Under the pieces are notes generated by a model, which was not told where the DNA came from, ran no database searches, and saw nothing but the letters and a program-made list of their open reading frames with translations. Position numbers and translations under genes: made by a program. DNA of 64,000 nt from Sphingosinicella sp. BN140058. Lineage in GTDB: Bacteria; Pseudomonadota; Alphaproteobacteria; Sphingomonadales; Sphingomonadaceae. Each line of letters begins with the position of its first letter. Positions within the stretch are counted from its first letter, which is position 1. This document shows positions 26,375-36,086 of this stretch, in pieces. Where the stretch lies: positions 4,163,501 to 4,227,500 of the forward strand of contig NZ_CP035501.1 of NCBI RefSeq assembly GCF_004135585.1, in the 5' to 3' direction.

Positions 26375-27445
26375 ATGATCGACAGACGGCATTTCATCGC
26401 GGGCGCGACGGCGCTCGCGATCAGCGGACGCGCGAACGCGGCGGCCAGGCAGCGGACGAATCCGGCAATCGCGGCAGCGGTCCAGCGGCTGGACCTGCCG
26501 TCCGATTTCAGCGGCATCATCGCCCATGCCGTGAAAGGCCGCATCGACTTTCTGCGCACTTACGGCTGGGCCGATGTCGAGGCGCGCATTCCCGTCGACG
26601 CCGAGACGAAATTCGCATTCGGCTCCGCATCCAAATGGCTGACCAGCGTTGCCGTCCTCCGCCTCGCCGAGCAGGGCGCACTCCGCCTCGACGCGCCGAT
26701 CGCGACCTACTTGCCGGATTTCCGGCCCGATACCGGCAGCCGGGTGACGCTGGACCATCTTCTCTCCAACACCAGCGGTATTCCCGATCTGCTCAGCCGC
26801 CAACTGAAGTCGGAGCCGGAACTTCGCACCTCTACCGCCTCCGCGGCGGCGATCGTCAGCCGGTTCGGAGGCGGAGACCTTGCCTTCGCGCCCGGAGATG
26901 GCTGGGATTATGCCGCGCTCAACTGGGTGATCGTGCGGGCAATCGTAGAGCGGATCACGGGTGAGGCGTTCGAGGCGGTGGTCGAACGGCTGGTGTTCAA
27001 GCCGCTGGGCATGTCGCGCACGGTCTTCGCCAATGGCGGCAAGGACAAGGTGACCGGAATGGCAGCGGCCTATCAGACCCTTGATCCGCCGGTTCGCAAG
27101 ATGTCGCCGGTTCCGGCATTCGCAGGCGCAAGCGGCAATGTCGCCGGAACCGCGGCCGATGCGGTCCGCGCCGCCCACGGCATCTTCGCGACGAAGCTGC
27201 TCCGCGACGCGTCGCGTCGGGAACTGGTCCGGATCCGCCGTGCCGACCAGGAATACGCCCTCGGCGGCCGGATCCATCGGATCGGCAACGCGGACTGGGG
27301 CTGGGAGACGGGCAAGGTCGACGCCTATCGCGCTCACATTGCGCACCGCCTCGACGGCGATCGAACGATCGTCATCTTCAACAACGGCGATCTTGGTCAG
27401 ACGCCGATCGGAGGCTGGGTCGAGACTCTGGCGGCCGCGGTCTGA
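26375..27445 (+). CDS. Serine hydrolase of the beta-lactamase/class C fold
   Basis: 356 residues with a Tat-like or Sec signal peptide (RRHFIAGATALAISGRANA). Class C motifs: SxxK as SASK in 'KFAFGSASKWLTSVAVLRL', then 'LDHLLSNTSGIPDL' and 'YAALNWVIVRAIVERITG' (the Tyr of the YxN region). The third box is not obvious. It is likely a periplasmic esterase, DD-peptidase or amidase-like hydrolase and not a resistance enzyme. Preceded by a 72-base gap, so it may have its own promoter. Confidence 0.87.
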   Translation: MIDRRHFIAGATALAISGRANAAARQRTNPAIAAAVQRLDLPSDFSGIIAHAVKGRIDFLRTYGWADVEARIPVDAETKFAFGSASKWLTSVAVLRLAEQGALRLDAPIATYLPDFRPDTGSRVTLDHLLSNTSGIPDLLSRQLKSEPELRTSTASAAAIVSRFGGGDLAFAPGDGWDYAALNWVIVRAIVERITGEAFEAVVERLVFKPLGMSRTVFANGGKDKVTGMAAAYQTLDPPVRKMSPVPAFAGASGNVAGTAADAVRAAHGIFATKLLRDASRRELVRIRRADQEYALGGRIHRIGNADWGWETGKVDAYRAHIAHRLDGDRTIVIFNNGDLGQTPIGGWVETLAAAV

Positions 27446-27491
27446 ACCGCTGCGGCGCGGAGCGTCCGCTGACCCGGTTCGTTGCCGCTCG

Positions 27492-28025
27492 ATGGCAGAG
27501 ACCATCCTTCGATCCGGTGACTGGTCGGGCTCGCTCGTCGCGAAATCGGGCATCCGCTTCTTCGTCCGCCCGGTTGAGCCCGGTGATGTGACCGCCCTCG
27601 CCGAATTTTATCGCCGGCTGTCGCTGGAGGATCTGCGTTACCGGTTCCTCACCGCCGTGCGCGAAGTCGGGGAGGCGCGCCTGATCGAAATGACCGCGGT
27701 CGATCACGATCGAACCGAAAACTTCCTCGCTTTCTGGGGCGAGGCCGACATGCTCGTCGGGAGCGCAATGCTCGTTGCCGACGAAGCGCGGGAGCGGGCG
27801 GAAGTGGCGATTGCGATTCGCTCGGACGTGAAGCGCCGCGGCATCGGCGCGCGGTTGCTGATGCACGTCGCCGATTATGCCGAGGCGCGCCGCATCCGCA
27901 TTCTCGAATCGATCTCCTCGGCCGACAATTGGGCTTTGATTGAACTCGAGCGGCGTCTCGGCTTCACCTGCCGGCCCCTCGCCGACGACGCCTCGCTCGT
28001 CCACCTTCAGCGCCGCTTGCGCTGA
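27492..28025 (+). CDS. GNAT family N-acetyltransferase
   Basis: 177 residues. Acetyl-CoA binding motif A is EVAIAIRSDVKRRGIGARLLMHVADYAEARRI, with the R-x-x-G-x-G/A loop, followed by 'LESISSADNWALIELERRLGF'. The N-terminal 'RPVEPGDVTALAEFYRRLSLEDLRYRFL' resembles the acetyltransferase module found after acyl-CoA synthetase domains in protein acetyltransferases (Pat). Substrate unknown. It starts 47 bases after the hydrolase gene and could be co-transcribed. Confidence 0.9.
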   Translation: MAETILRSGDWSGSLVAKSGIRFFVRPVEPGDVTALAEFYRRLSLEDLRYRFLTAVREVGEARLIEMTAVDHDRTENFLAFWGEADMLVGSAMLVADEARERAEVAIAIRSDVKRRGIGARLLMHVADYAEARRIRILESISSADNWALIELERRLGFTCRPLADDASLVHLQRRLR

Positions 28026-28149
28026 GCGCTTTCCATCCGATCCGGTGCAATCTGTTCGCCGGAGCTCCTCCGGTCGCCGCGCCGGCTGTTACCGCACAAT
28101 TGCCTAATCGTCCGAACCTGCGACACTCGAATTGGAGGTGCCGACTCGG

Positions 28150-29127
28150 ATGGATGTCGAAGGCTCGCACATGCCGGAGGGGGCGGTCACGGTGGCACGC
28201 GTGTCGACGCGTGCGCTCGATCGCCGTACCCGCCAGGAGGAGATCCGGGAATTTTACGGGCGGATCGGCATGGGTCTCGATCTCGAATCCCGCACCGACG
28301 CCGGCCTCGAGTTCGAGGCCGCGACCCTCATCCTGCCGAGCCTCAGTGCATCGGTGGGGTCACTTACCCCGGTGACCTGGACGAGGCGCGCCGATCTGAT
28401 GGCGGACGGCAGGGACGATCTCTGCATCTCCTGGATCGCCGGCGGGCACCGGCTCGAACGACCGGGTGCGCCGGACCTGCAGACGGCACCCGGCGCCGCC
28501 TGCATCATGGCGCTCGACCGGCGCTTTTCGTCGACGACGACCGACGGATCGTGGACCGCCTGCATCCAGATCGCGCGCGATCTTCTGGTCGATCGCGTGC
28601 CGGACTTGGACGACGTGCCGCTCGATCGGATCGATCGCACCCGCCCGGAGGCACGCCTGCTGCTCGATTATCTGTGGTCGGTCACCCACCTTCCGATCGC
28701 ACCCGACATGGCGAAGATCGTGTCCGGGCATTTGGTCGATCTGGTCGCACTCGCGCTCGGTGCCGGCGGTGATTCGGCACGAGGCGCGCAGGACGGCGGT
28801 GCCCGCGCGGCCCGTCTGCTTTCGGTGAAGCGCTACATCGCCCGCAACCTTCACCTCTCGACCTTGTCGGCGCGCACCGCCGGGCAGGCGCTCGGAATCG
28901 GCCCCCGCTACGTTCGCAGCCTGTTCGCGGACGAAGGCACCAGTTTCTCCGATTATGTCGCGGAGCGCCGGCTGGTCGCGATTCGCAGCCGGATCGCCGA
29001 TCCCGCCGAGGCGCTGCGTCCGATCGGCGACATCGCCGCCGAACTCGGTTTTCCGGAACCCTCGACCTTCTACCGGCGCTTCAAGGGCCGCTTCGGCATC
29101 ACCCCTAGCGAGCTGCGTCGCGGCTGA
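28150..29127 (+). CDS. AraC family transcriptional regulator
   Basis: 325 residues from an ATG at 28150, with GGAGG at 28134-28138. The C-terminal double HTH is present: 'LSARTAGQALGIGPRYVRSLFADEGTSFSDYVAERRL' and 'PIGDIAAELGFPEPSTFYRRFKGRFGITPSELRRG'. The N-terminal ~180 residues resemble the AraC-binding-like sensor domain of the FeaR/NphR group, as in the regulator at 8218. The two are paralogues with diverged sensor domains. Target genes unknown. Confidence 0.88.
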   Translation: MDVEGSHMPEGAVTVARVSTRALDRRTRQEEIREFYGRIGMGLDLESRTDAGLEFEAATLILPSLSASVGSLTPVTWTRRADLMADGRDDLCISWIAGGHRLERPGAPDLQTAPGAACIMALDRRFSSTTTDGSWTACIQIARDLLVDRVPDLDDVPLDRIDRTRPEARLLLDYLWSVTHLPIAPDMAKIVSGHLVDLVALALGAGGDSARGAQDGGARAARLLSVKRYIARNLHLSTLSARTAGQALGIGPRYVRSLFADEGTSFSDYVAERRLVAIRSRIADPAEALRPIGDIAAELGFPEPSTFYRRFKGRFGITPSELRRG

Positions 29128-29249
29128 AGGATGCGAGGCAGGACAGCGCAGAGGCAAAGGCTCGGCCAATCCTTGCCAAGACGTTACGGTTGCGGTAGAA
29201 ATTCCTCGGACGAATGACGGGTGTAAGGTCGTTCAGGGGGGTGGCGTCA

Positions 29250-29543
29250 ATGGAAGCAGTGTCGATCACGCGGAGCACGGATTACGGTCCCTCGCGTCAA
29301 GCCCGGCTTGCCCAGATCGAAGCGGCGCAGCGGATCGCAGAGATCACCGCAAAGCAGGAGCCGCCGCCGCCCGAGGCGGTGTCGATCGTCCGTGATCTCC
29401 ACATGGCGCGCTATGCCTTGCTTGCGGTCGATCCCGGCCAGAATTCGGTGATCTCGGCCGCAGTCGCCGCCTACAATCGCGCGACCCGCGTGCTCAACGT
29501 GGTCAGCCCGAGCGGGGCCATGCTGCCGCCGCTGCGCGGCTGA
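29250..29543 (+). CDS. Small hypothetical protein
   Basis: 97 residues from an ATG at 29250 with a purine-rich GGGGGG upstream. The charged N-terminal helix (RQARLAQIEAAQRIAEITAKQEPPPPE) is followed by 'RDLHMARYALLAVDPGQNSVISAAVAAYNRATRVLNVV'. No signal peptide or membrane helix. It ends exactly where the convergent pcs gene ends. I do not recognise the family, though codon use matches its neighbours. Confidence 0.62.
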   Translation: MEAVSITRSTDYGPSRQARLAQIEAAQRIAEITAKQEPPPPEAVSIVRDLHMARYALLAVDPGQNSVISAAVAAYNRATRVLNVVSPSGAMLPPLRG

Positions 29544-30278
29544 TCAAGGGCGCTTGCCGCGGATCGTCCGCAGCAGGCCAAGCCCGACCAGGATGACCGC
29601 ACTTGCGACAGACAGGATAAGGCAGAGGCTGCGCGACGGACCGGCTGTGTCGAACCACAGCAAAGCCGTACTCGCAACCGCCCAGACGGCGGCAAGGAGC
29701 GGCGGCCAGCGGCCGTAATCGCGCACCCGAAAAGGGTGGATGAAGAGGATCGGCGCAAAGGTCGCCGCCACCAAAAACAGGATTACGAAGGTGCCGGCGA
29801 CCGGCCCGGCGTCGAGTGCGAAGAGATAGAAAGCGACGACGTTCCACAGGGCGGGAAAACCGCGGAAATAATTGTCGTCGCTCTTCATGTCCTTGCGCGC
29901 GAACAAATAGAGCGACGAAAGCTGGATCGCCGCCGCCAACCAGGGCGCCAGCACCTCCGGCATCAGCCCTGCGCGCCACAGGAACAGGGTGGGCACGAAC
30001 ACGTAGGTCAGATAATCGACGACGAGATCGAGCGTGTCGCCATCCACTCGCGCCGCCTTCTCCTTGACCATCGCCCAGCGCGCGAAGCTGCCGTCGATGC
30101 CGTCGACCACCACTGCCACGAATAACCAGAACAGAGCCAGGCGCCACTCGCCGCGTTCGACCGCGAACAGGGCCAGCATGGCAAGGATCGCGCCGCTCGC
30201 GGTAAAAGCGTGGACGAGCCAGGCGAAGAAAGCGGGCGGGCCGGAGTGGCCGACGTTTTTCCCTGCCGGTTCGTCCAT
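29544..30278 (-). CDS. pcs: Phosphatidylcholine synthase (Pcs)
   Basis: 244 residues with about eight membrane helices. The CDP-alcohol phosphotransferase motif is in the Pcs form: VVVDGIDGSFARWAM then GDTLDLVVDYLTYVFVP, giving the D-G-x2-A-R...G-x3-D-x3-D aspartates. The 'LDLVVDYLTYVFVP' block is characteristic of bacterial Pcs, which condenses choline with CDP-diacylglycerol to make phosphatidylcholine. This fits a membrane with phosphatidylcholine, as in many alphaproteobacteria. Confidence 0.92.
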   Translation of the reverse strand: MDEPAGKNVGHSGPPAFFAWLVHAFTASGAILAMLALFAVERGEWRLALFWLFVAVVVDGIDGSFARWAMVKEKAARVDGDTLDLVVDYLTYVFVPTLFLWRAGLMPEVLAPWLAAAIQLSSLYLFARKDMKSDDNYFRGFPALWNVVAFYLFALDAGPVAGTFVILFLVAATFAPILFIHPFRVRDYGRWPPLLAAVWAVASTALLWFDTAGPSRSLCLILSVASAVILVGLGLLRTIRGKRP

Positions 30279-30427
30279 CTCGTCCTTCCACCAGGCTGTT
30301 GCGGGCCCTCAACAATCCCGCGCTTGCCACGGTTCCAAATTTGGCCGTTTCGGCAGCGAAACCGAACCGCCGCTGCCGCGTTCACGCGCCATGTTCCACA
30401 CTCCGCGTAACCTGCCGATCCCCGCAC

Positions 30428-31882
30428 GTGCTTGAGCCGGGGCGAAATTGCTGGCGGATCGAGCGGGCCGATCGGGCCGCTCTGGTCGTCGACGCCTGCG
30501 ACTATTTCAAGCTCGCACGCCAGGCGATGCTTCGCGCCAAATCCCAGATCATGCTGATCGGCTGGGATTTCGACACCCGGATCTTCCTCGACGAGGAAGA
30601 ACGGGACGGCGCCCCCGGCGAGCTCGGGCCGTTCTTGTCATGGCTCGCAAAGCACCGTCCCGAAGTGAAGATCAACATCTTGCGCTGGAATCTCGGCGCG
30701 GTGAAGCTGCTCGGCCGCGGGACCACCATCTTCCGGCTGGCGCAATGGGCGGCGAGCAAGCAGATCACCTTCAAGCTCGACGCGGCGCATCCGTTCGCCG
30801 CCAGTCATCACCAGAAGATCGTGGTGATCGACGATCGCCTTGCTTTCTGCGGCGGCATCGACATGACCGCGACACGCTGGGACACGAGCGAGCATCGCAC
30901 CGACGATCCGCGCCGCAAGCGCCCGACCACCGGGCGTCTGTACGGGCCCTGGCACGATGCGACGATGGCGGTCGACGGCGCGGCCGCCAAGGCGCTCGGC
31001 GACCTCGCGCGGGAGCGGTGGGAGATTGCCGGCGGCGGCAAGCTGCCCGTGCCGGATGTCGAGAGCGATCCCTGGCCCGCCGAGCTGGAGCCGCACTTCG
31101 CGGGCGTCGACATTGCGGTTGCCCGCACCCGCGGCAGCATCAAGGACGTCGAGCCGCTGCGCGAGATCGAAGAGCTCTATCTCGACATGATCAAGCGGGC
31201 GCGGCGCTTCGTCTATGCCGAGAACCAGTTCTTCGCGTCGCGCACGATCGCTGCGGCGATCGCCGAGCGGCTGAAGGAGCCGGACGGGCCGGAATTCGTC
31301 ATCGTCACCCCCAACGTCGTCGAGGGGCTGGTCGAGGAGGAGGTGATGAGCCCCGCGCGCGCCGAACTGATGCGCAGGCTGGCCGAGGTCGATGTCCACA
31401 AGCGCTTCCGCATCTACACGCCGGTGACATCGGACGGCGAGGACATCTACGTCCACGCCAAGATCACCATCGTCGACGACGAAATGCTGCGGGTCGGCTC
31501 TGCCAACATCAACAACCGTTCGATGGGTCTCGACAGCGAATGCGATCTCCTGCTCGATGTCAAGGCCGGCAATGACGGCGTCGAGGACGAGATCGGCTTC
31601 CTGCGCTGCCGTCTGCTCGCCGAGCACCTCGGCGTTCCGGGCGAGGTGGTGAAGGAGAATTTCGCGCAAAGAGGGCTGATCGGAACGATCGAGGCGCTGC
31701 GCGGCAAAGGCCGGACCCTGGTGCCGTTCGAGCCCAAGGAGCCGAACGACCTGGAAAAGGCGCTCGTTCAGAAGGAGCTTCTCGATCCCGAGAGTGCGGG
31801 CGAGGATGACGATCCGGCGCCCCGACCGGGTTTGCTGCGTGGCATCGGGCGGCGGTTCCGGCACCGGCACCCGCATCCCTGA
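30428..31882 (+). CDS. Phospholipase D-like protein (two HKD motifs)
   Basis: About 484 residues from a GTG at 30428. The frame extends to a TTG at 30299, so the start is uncertain. Two HKD motifs: 'HPFAASHHQKIVVIDDRLAFCGGIDMT' (first) and 'IYVHAKITIVDDEMLRVGSANINNRSMG' (second), each with the following Gly-Gly/Ser-Asn residues. 'GWDFDTRIFL' is typical of bacterial PLD and cardiolipin-synthase-like enzymes. No signal peptide or membrane helix is visible, so it is probably cytoplasmic or peripheral. It would hydrolyse or transphosphatidylate phospholipids. It is divergent from pcs, so the two lipid genes may share a promoter region. Confidence 0.9.
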   Translation: MLEPGRNCWRIERADRAALVVDACDYFKLARQAMLRAKSQIMLIGWDFDTRIFLDEEERDGAPGELGPFLSWLAKHRPEVKINILRWNLGAVKLLGRGTTIFRLAQWAASKQITFKLDAAHPFAASHHQKIVVIDDRLAFCGGIDMTATRWDTSEHRTDDPRRKRPTTGRLYGPWHDATMAVDGAAAKALGDLARERWEIAGGGKLPVPDVESDPWPAELEPHFAGVDIAVARTRGSIKDVEPLREIEELYLDMIKRARRFVYAENQFFASRTIAAAIAERLKEPDGPEFVIVTPNVVEGLVEEEVMSPARAELMRRLAEVDVHKRFRIYTPVTSDGEDIYVHAKITIVDDEMLRVGSANINNRSMGLDSECDLLLDVKAGNDGVEDEIGFLRCRLLAEHLGVPGEVVKENFAQRGLIGTIEALRGKGRTLVPFEPKEPNDLEKALVQKELLDPESAGEDDDPAPRPGLLRGIGRRFRHRHPHP

Positions 31883-31892
31883 ACCTTGAGAT

Positions 31893-31977
31893 CCGTTCGG
31901 GCTGAGCTTGTCGAAGCCCTCCCTTCGTCTTGTGCTGGAAGGCAACAAAGGGGCTTCGACCGGCTCAGCCCGAACGG
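31893..31977. repeat. Dispersed inverted repeat (second copy, slightly degenerate)
   Basis: Arms 31893-31919 and 31951-31977 are reverse complements with two mismatches and share the core of the repeat at 9959-10051. The spacer is unrelated. It lies downstream of the PLD gene. Confidence 0.85.
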
Positions 31978-32001
31978 CTTTGCTCTGTATTTCTTTCTGT
32001 C

Positions 32002-32025
32002 GATCCTCCCGTCGGCGGGAGGATC
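32002..32025. terminator. Perfect 10-bp hairpin with TCGG loop
   Basis: GATCCTCCCG (32002-32011) pairs with 32016-32025 around a TCGG tetraloop, preceded by a T-rich stretch. It sits nine bases past the stop of the minus-strand gene at 32034 and after the PLD repeat, so it can end transcription from either side. There is no clear T-run after it. Confidence 0.5.
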
Positions 32026-32033
32026 CTACCCAA

Positions 32034-32492
32034 TCACGCGCAGATGTCGGGCTGGCCGGAGGCGAGGGTGAGCGGCACGGCGGCGCCGGTCTGGCTGGCG
32101 GCGGTGACATCGCGCAGGTTCCATTTGACCTTGAAGGTCTTGCCGGCGGCGAGCGGCGAGGCGGCGGCGGCCTTCACCATCTTCGGCTTCGGGCTGATCG
32201 CGGCGGCGGTTGCGCCGGCCTGGAAGCCGCCGCTGACGATGTCGCCGCCGTTGCAGCTGACCCGGAGCAGGCCCTTGTCCTTGGCGCCGTCGCTGTCCGT
32301 GTCGGCATCCGCCTGGACCTCGATCAGCCGCTCGTCGCCGTCATTGGCATAGGCACCGAGCGCAGTGATGGCGACCGTCTTCATGACGGCCGTCCCACCG
32401 TCGGCGGCGCCGAGCACCGGGACCATGTCGTTCTGGGCGACGGCGGCGCCGGCCGAAAGCAGGGCGGCGCTCGAAATCAACATCTTAAGCAA
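32034..32492 (-). CDS. Hypothetical secreted protein
   Basis: 152 residues with a signal peptide (MLKMLISSAALLSAGAAVAQ). The mature part is Ala/Gly/Asp-rich with 'VAITALGAYANDGDERLIEVQADADTDSDG' and 'GLLRVSCNGGDIVSGGFQAG', ending 'SGQPDICA'. It has two cysteines, possibly one disulphide. I know of no function. An alternative Met lies three residues in. It is separated from the large amidohydrolase gene by a terminator-like hairpin, so it is probably its own transcript. Confidence 0.7.
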   Translation of the reverse strand: MLKMLISSAALLSAGAAVAQNDMVPVLGAADGGTAVMKTVAITALGAYANDGDERLIEVQADADTDSDGAKDKGLLRVSCNGGDIVSGGFQAGATAAAISPKPKMVKAAAASPLAAGKTFKVKWNLRDVTAASQTGAAVPLTLASGQPDICA

Positions 32493-32543
32493 GGCAGATC
32501 TCCTGAATCCCGCGCCTAAATGCCCGCAAGCGTGCTCCGGAGC

Positions 32544-32584
32544 AAGCGGACTCCCCGACTCTCGTCGGTCCGGGGAGCCCGCTT
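32544..32584 (-). terminator. Terminator-like hairpin after the amidohydrolase gene
   Basis: Arms 32544-32557 and 32571-32584 pair over 14 positions with one mismatch around a 13-base loop. It lies five bases past the stop of the minus-strand amidohydrolase and upstream of the next minus-strand gene. T-run not obvious. Confidence 0.55.
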
Positions 32585-32588
32585 CGCC

Positions 32589-35500
32589 TCATTCCGCGGC
32601 GGCCGGCGCGGCCGCCGTGGCGGCGGGAAGCGTGTCGCCCGCCTTGCGCTCCCAATAATAAGGCGCGCGCCGCCGGGTTCCGGTGACTTCCTCGTTGAGG
32701 GTCATCGCGTCGTAGAGCCGCCCGTTCAGCATCACCTTGGAGATCTTCTCGGTGTTGCGGATATTCTGAGTCGGATCGGCGTCGAGGATGACGAGATCGG
32801 CAAGCTTGCCCGGCTCGAGCGAGCCGATGTCGCGGAAGCCGAGGGCGCGTGCCGGCGTGCGCGTCGCCGCCCGGAGCGCCTCGATGGGAGTCATGCCGCC
32901 GCGGACGAACGACCACATCTCCCAGTGCGCGGCGAGGCCCTGCTGCTGGCCGTGACCGCCGATCGACACCGGCACGCCGCGCTGCGAGATCTTCTCGGCG
33001 GTGCGGGCGCTGACCTGGTCCGCATAATCCTCGGCCGGTGCCTTGATCACGCGCACCATCTCGGGATTGAGGATGTGCGCGGGGACGTAGCGGGTGAGCA
33101 GAGGATGTTTCCACACCTCGCTCTCCTGGCTCCAGTACGGCTCCCCGCCCGGCCCGCCATAGGTCACGCCGAGGGTCGGCGTGTAGCCAACCTTGCTCTG
33201 GCCGAAGAAGCTCAGGATGTCCTCGTACAGCTCGGCCTGGGGCAGATTGTGCTCGAGCGTGGTGTTGCCGTCCTGGATCAGGGTGACGTCCTGGCTGTAG
33301 AGCGAGGCGCCCTCGGCGACGACCGCGATATTCTCGCGTGCGGCGGCGGCGACGACCTGCTGGCGCTGATCGCGGCGCGGCTGGTTGTAGTTCTTGATGC
33401 TGTGCGCGCCCTGCGCCTTCAAACGGCGAACATGGGCGAGCGCATCGTCGAAATTGTCGATCAGCGCGTAGCGGCCCGGGGAACGCGCGCCGTAGACGAT
33501 CTCGCCGGTCGAGAAGGTCCGCGGCGCGACCAGGATTCCGGCGCGCTGCATCTCCCCGGCCGGGAAGATCTCGCTCGACGTCGACGACGGATCGTGGACG
33601 GTGGTGACTCCGAAGGCGAGATGGGCCTGCGCGTCCCAATTCTGCTGCGGCACCAGATCGTCCTCGCCCTGCGCGCCATGGGCATGCGCGTCGATGAATC
33701 CCGGCACGATCGTCTTGCCGGCAACGTCTACCGTCCTGGCGCCGGCCGGGATCGTCACCGTGCCGCGTCGGCCCACCGCCTTGATGCGATTGTCTTCGAT
33801 CAGCACCACCGCATCCTCGATCACGCCGCCATTGTCGTCCGACATGGTGACGACCTTGGCACCGGTCAGCGCGACCATGCCCTGCGGCTTGTCGGCGCGC
33901 ACCGGCATCGCCAGCGAGATGCCGGTCTTGGGCGGGGTGTAGGTCGCGCCCGGCGACAGCCGGAGCACCGAGGCGGTGTCGACGCTGTACAATGTCGGCC
34001 CGAGGCTCCAGGCGAGGGTCGTGCCGTTCCGCGCCCAATGGACATATTGGCCGCCGTCGCCGCTCGCCTTGACGATCGGAAGCTGACCGGCCTTGGCACC
34101 AACGTCGACCGTCTTCGCGCCGGCGAAGAAGGGCATCACGAACGCCCCGTAATTCTCGCGGAAGGCGAGGGTGTCGCCGCTCGGCGAGACCTCGTAACCG
34201 GCAACCATCTCGCCCTGGGCGTGGGTGCGCGGATCCTTGCCGTTCCAGTCGACGCTGACCAGCCTGGTCTTGTTGTCGCCCGATGTTTCCATGAAGATGC
34301 GGTCATTGGTCGCGCCGAAATGCGGGTTCGAGCCGCTGCTCGTCAGCCGCACCGCTTCGCCGCCAGCCGTCGCCACCCGGAACACGCCGGGATTTTCGGA
34401 CCAGGAATCCGAGGTCAGATAGCCGCCGCCGCCGCGCTCGAAGACGATCGTCTGGCCGTCGGGCGAGAAGCGCGGCCGGCGATAATGGCCGGGGACGTTG
34501 GTGACCGTCTTCATCCCCGAACCGTCGGCGGCAATCGTGCGAATCTCGCCGAGCCTCTGGTCGTTCCAGCTGACGTAGACGATCGAGCGGCCGTCCCGCG
34601 ACCAGCTCGGGAAGAGCTGGAAGTCGCCGTCGTCGGCGGTGAGCTTGCGCGGCGCGCCAGTACCCGCGGAATCCTTCAGATACAGCCGGCCTAGGCTCTC
34701 GAATACCACCTGGCGACCGTCCGGCGAGAGACTGGCGAAGCGCGGCATCTTGGTCGTGAACTGGTCGCTGTAGACGTCCACCATCGGCCGCGGCGGATCG
34801 ACGATCTCGCGCGTGTCGGTGACCTGGAACGGGATTTCGGCGGCGCCGCTGCCGTCGGCGTTGATCCGGCGGATCTTGCCGCCGGCCCAGAAGAGGATCG
34901 AGCGGCTGTCGGGGGTCCAGTCCATGTTCGGATAGACGCCGGTCACCGCCCAGGTCTCCTGCATGTCCTGATCGAGCGCGTCGTAGATCTTGCGTTCCTC
35001 GCCGGAGCGCAGATCCTTCAGGTACAGCTTCGATTTGGCGCGCTCTCGCCTGACGAAGGCCAGATAGCGGCCGTCGGGCGAAGGCGTCGGACGGACCGAT
35101 CCGCCCGAGCCCGAGGCGACGGTGCTGCGCTCGCCCGTCTTCAGATCGTATTTCTCGATGTCGAACAACTGCTCGTTCGAATTCTGCGCATATTGGAAGA
35201 TCGGACCGGACGTGGTGTCGCGGCTGAAGTAGATCGCGTCGCCGCTGGGCGTGAAGGTCGGCTCGCCCAATTCCTTCTGATGCTGCGGATTGGGGCGCTC
35301 GACCAGCGCGACGCCGCCACCGCCACCGACATGGTAGAGCCAGATTTCGCCGGTACCGAGCGAGCGGCCGGTGGTGAAATGCTTGCGCGCAGCGATGTAT
35401 TTGCCGTCCGCGCTCCAGCTCGGATTGTTGAGGAGGGTGAAGGTCTCCTTGGTGAGCTGGCGCTTGCTGGAGCCGTCGAGGTTCATCAGCCAGATATTGT

Positions 35501-35843
35501 CGCCGCCGCCGCGATCGGAGGTGAAGGCGATCTGCGTGCCGTCCGGCGAGAAGCGCGGCTGCACTTCATAGGGCATGCCGGAGGCGATGCGTGTGGCGCG
35601 GCCGCCTGCGATCGGAATGGTGTAGATGTCGCCGAGCAGATCGAAGGCGATGGTGCGGCCGTCGGGGCTGACGTCCAGGTTCATCCACGTGCCCTCGGAC
35701 ACGTCGATCGGGATCGATCTCGTCTTCACCGGCGGCGCTGCGACGTCCCACTTCTTCGGATCTGTCTTCGCCTCGCTTTTGGCCTGCGCCAGCGCAGTCG
35801 AGGAGAGGAGGAGAAGAGCGGCCGCGGCAATGCCTTTGTGCAT
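32589..35843 (-). CDS. Secreted TolB-like propeller plus amidohydrolase protein
   Basis: 1084 residues. A signal peptide (MHKGIAAAALLLLSSTALAQA) is followed by many WD40/TolB-like beta-propeller repeats (for example 'SPDGRTIAFD', 'FSPDGTQIAFTSDRGGG', 'SADGKYIAAR', 'WTPDSRSILFW') to about residue 640. Then comes an amidohydrolase barrel: GFIDAHAHG (HxH metal ligands), 'VAEGASLYSQDVTLIQDG', 'SIGGHGQQQGL', 'MTPIEALRAATRTPARALGF' and 'LADLVILDADPTQNIRN'. This architecture is common in sphingomonads as periplasmic imidazolonepropionase- or prolidase-like hydrolases. Substrate unknown, possibly a cyclic peptide or imide. Confidence 0.9.
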   Translation of the reverse strand: MHKGIAAAALLLLSSTALAQAKSEAKTDPKKWDVAAPPVKTRSIPIDVSEGTWMNLDVSPDGRTIAFDLLGDIYTIPIAGGRATRIASGMPYEVQPRFSPDGTQIAFTSDRGGGDNIWLMNLDGSSKRQLTKETFTLLNNPSWSADGKYIAARKHFTTGRSLGTGEIWLYHVGGGGGVALVERPNPQHQKELGEPTFTPSGDAIYFSRDTTSGPIFQYAQNSNEQLFDIEKYDLKTGERSTVASGSGGSVRPTPSPDGRYLAFVRRERAKSKLYLKDLRSGEERKIYDALDQDMQETWAVTGVYPNMDWTPDSRSILFWAGGKIRRINADGSGAAEIPFQVTDTREIVDPPRPMVDVYSDQFTTKMPRFASLSPDGRQVVFESLGRLYLKDSAGTGAPRKLTADDGDFQLFPSWSRDGRSIVYVSWNDQRLGEIRTIAADGSGMKTVTNVPGHYRRPRFSPDGQTIVFERGGGGYLTSDSWSENPGVFRVATAGGEAVRLTSSGSNPHFGATNDRIFMETSGDNKTRLVSVDWNGKDPRTHAQGEMVAGYEVSPSGDTLAFRENYGAFVMPFFAGAKTVDVGAKAGQLPIVKASGDGGQYVHWARNGTTLAWSLGPTLYSVDTASVLRLSPGATYTPPKTGISLAMPVRADKPQGMVALTGAKVVTMSDDNGGVIEDAVVLIEDNRIKAVGRRGTVTIPAGARTVDVAGKTIVPGFIDAHAHGAQGEDDLVPQQNWDAQAHLAFGVTTVHDPSSTSSEIFPAGEMQRAGILVAPRTFSTGEIVYGARSPGRYALIDNFDDALAHVRRLKAQGAHSIKNYNQPRRDQRQQVVAAAARENIAVVAEGASLYSQDVTLIQDGNTTLEHNLPQAELYEDILSFFGQSKVGYTPTLGVTYGGPGGEPYWSQESEVWKHPLLTRYVPAHILNPEMVRVIKAPAEDYADQVSARTAEKISQRGVPVSIGGHGQQQGLAAHWEMWSFVRGGMTPIEALRAATRTPARALGFRDIGSLEPGKLADLVILDADPTQNIRNTEKISKVMLNGRLYDAMTLNEEVTGTRRRAPYYWERKAGDTLPAATAAAPAAAE

Positions 35844-36086
35844 GGAGACTCCGGGAGCAAGTGGGGCGTGCGCGTAGGGCTACGCGCAGCAGGATGGAGC
35901 GATGGGTGCCCGATCGTGCGCATCGCTTCAATAGCGTGAAGCGCGCGGGGCAAGGGGCGATGCAAGCACGCAACACCGGCGGACTTTGCCTCGGCTCGCA
36001 ATGCCGGTGAGAGCGAAGGGCGGCGACTCGTGTAGGCTATTATTCCGCAGGAAAAATCCGCTAGGTTGCCGTCCGGAGGGGACGCG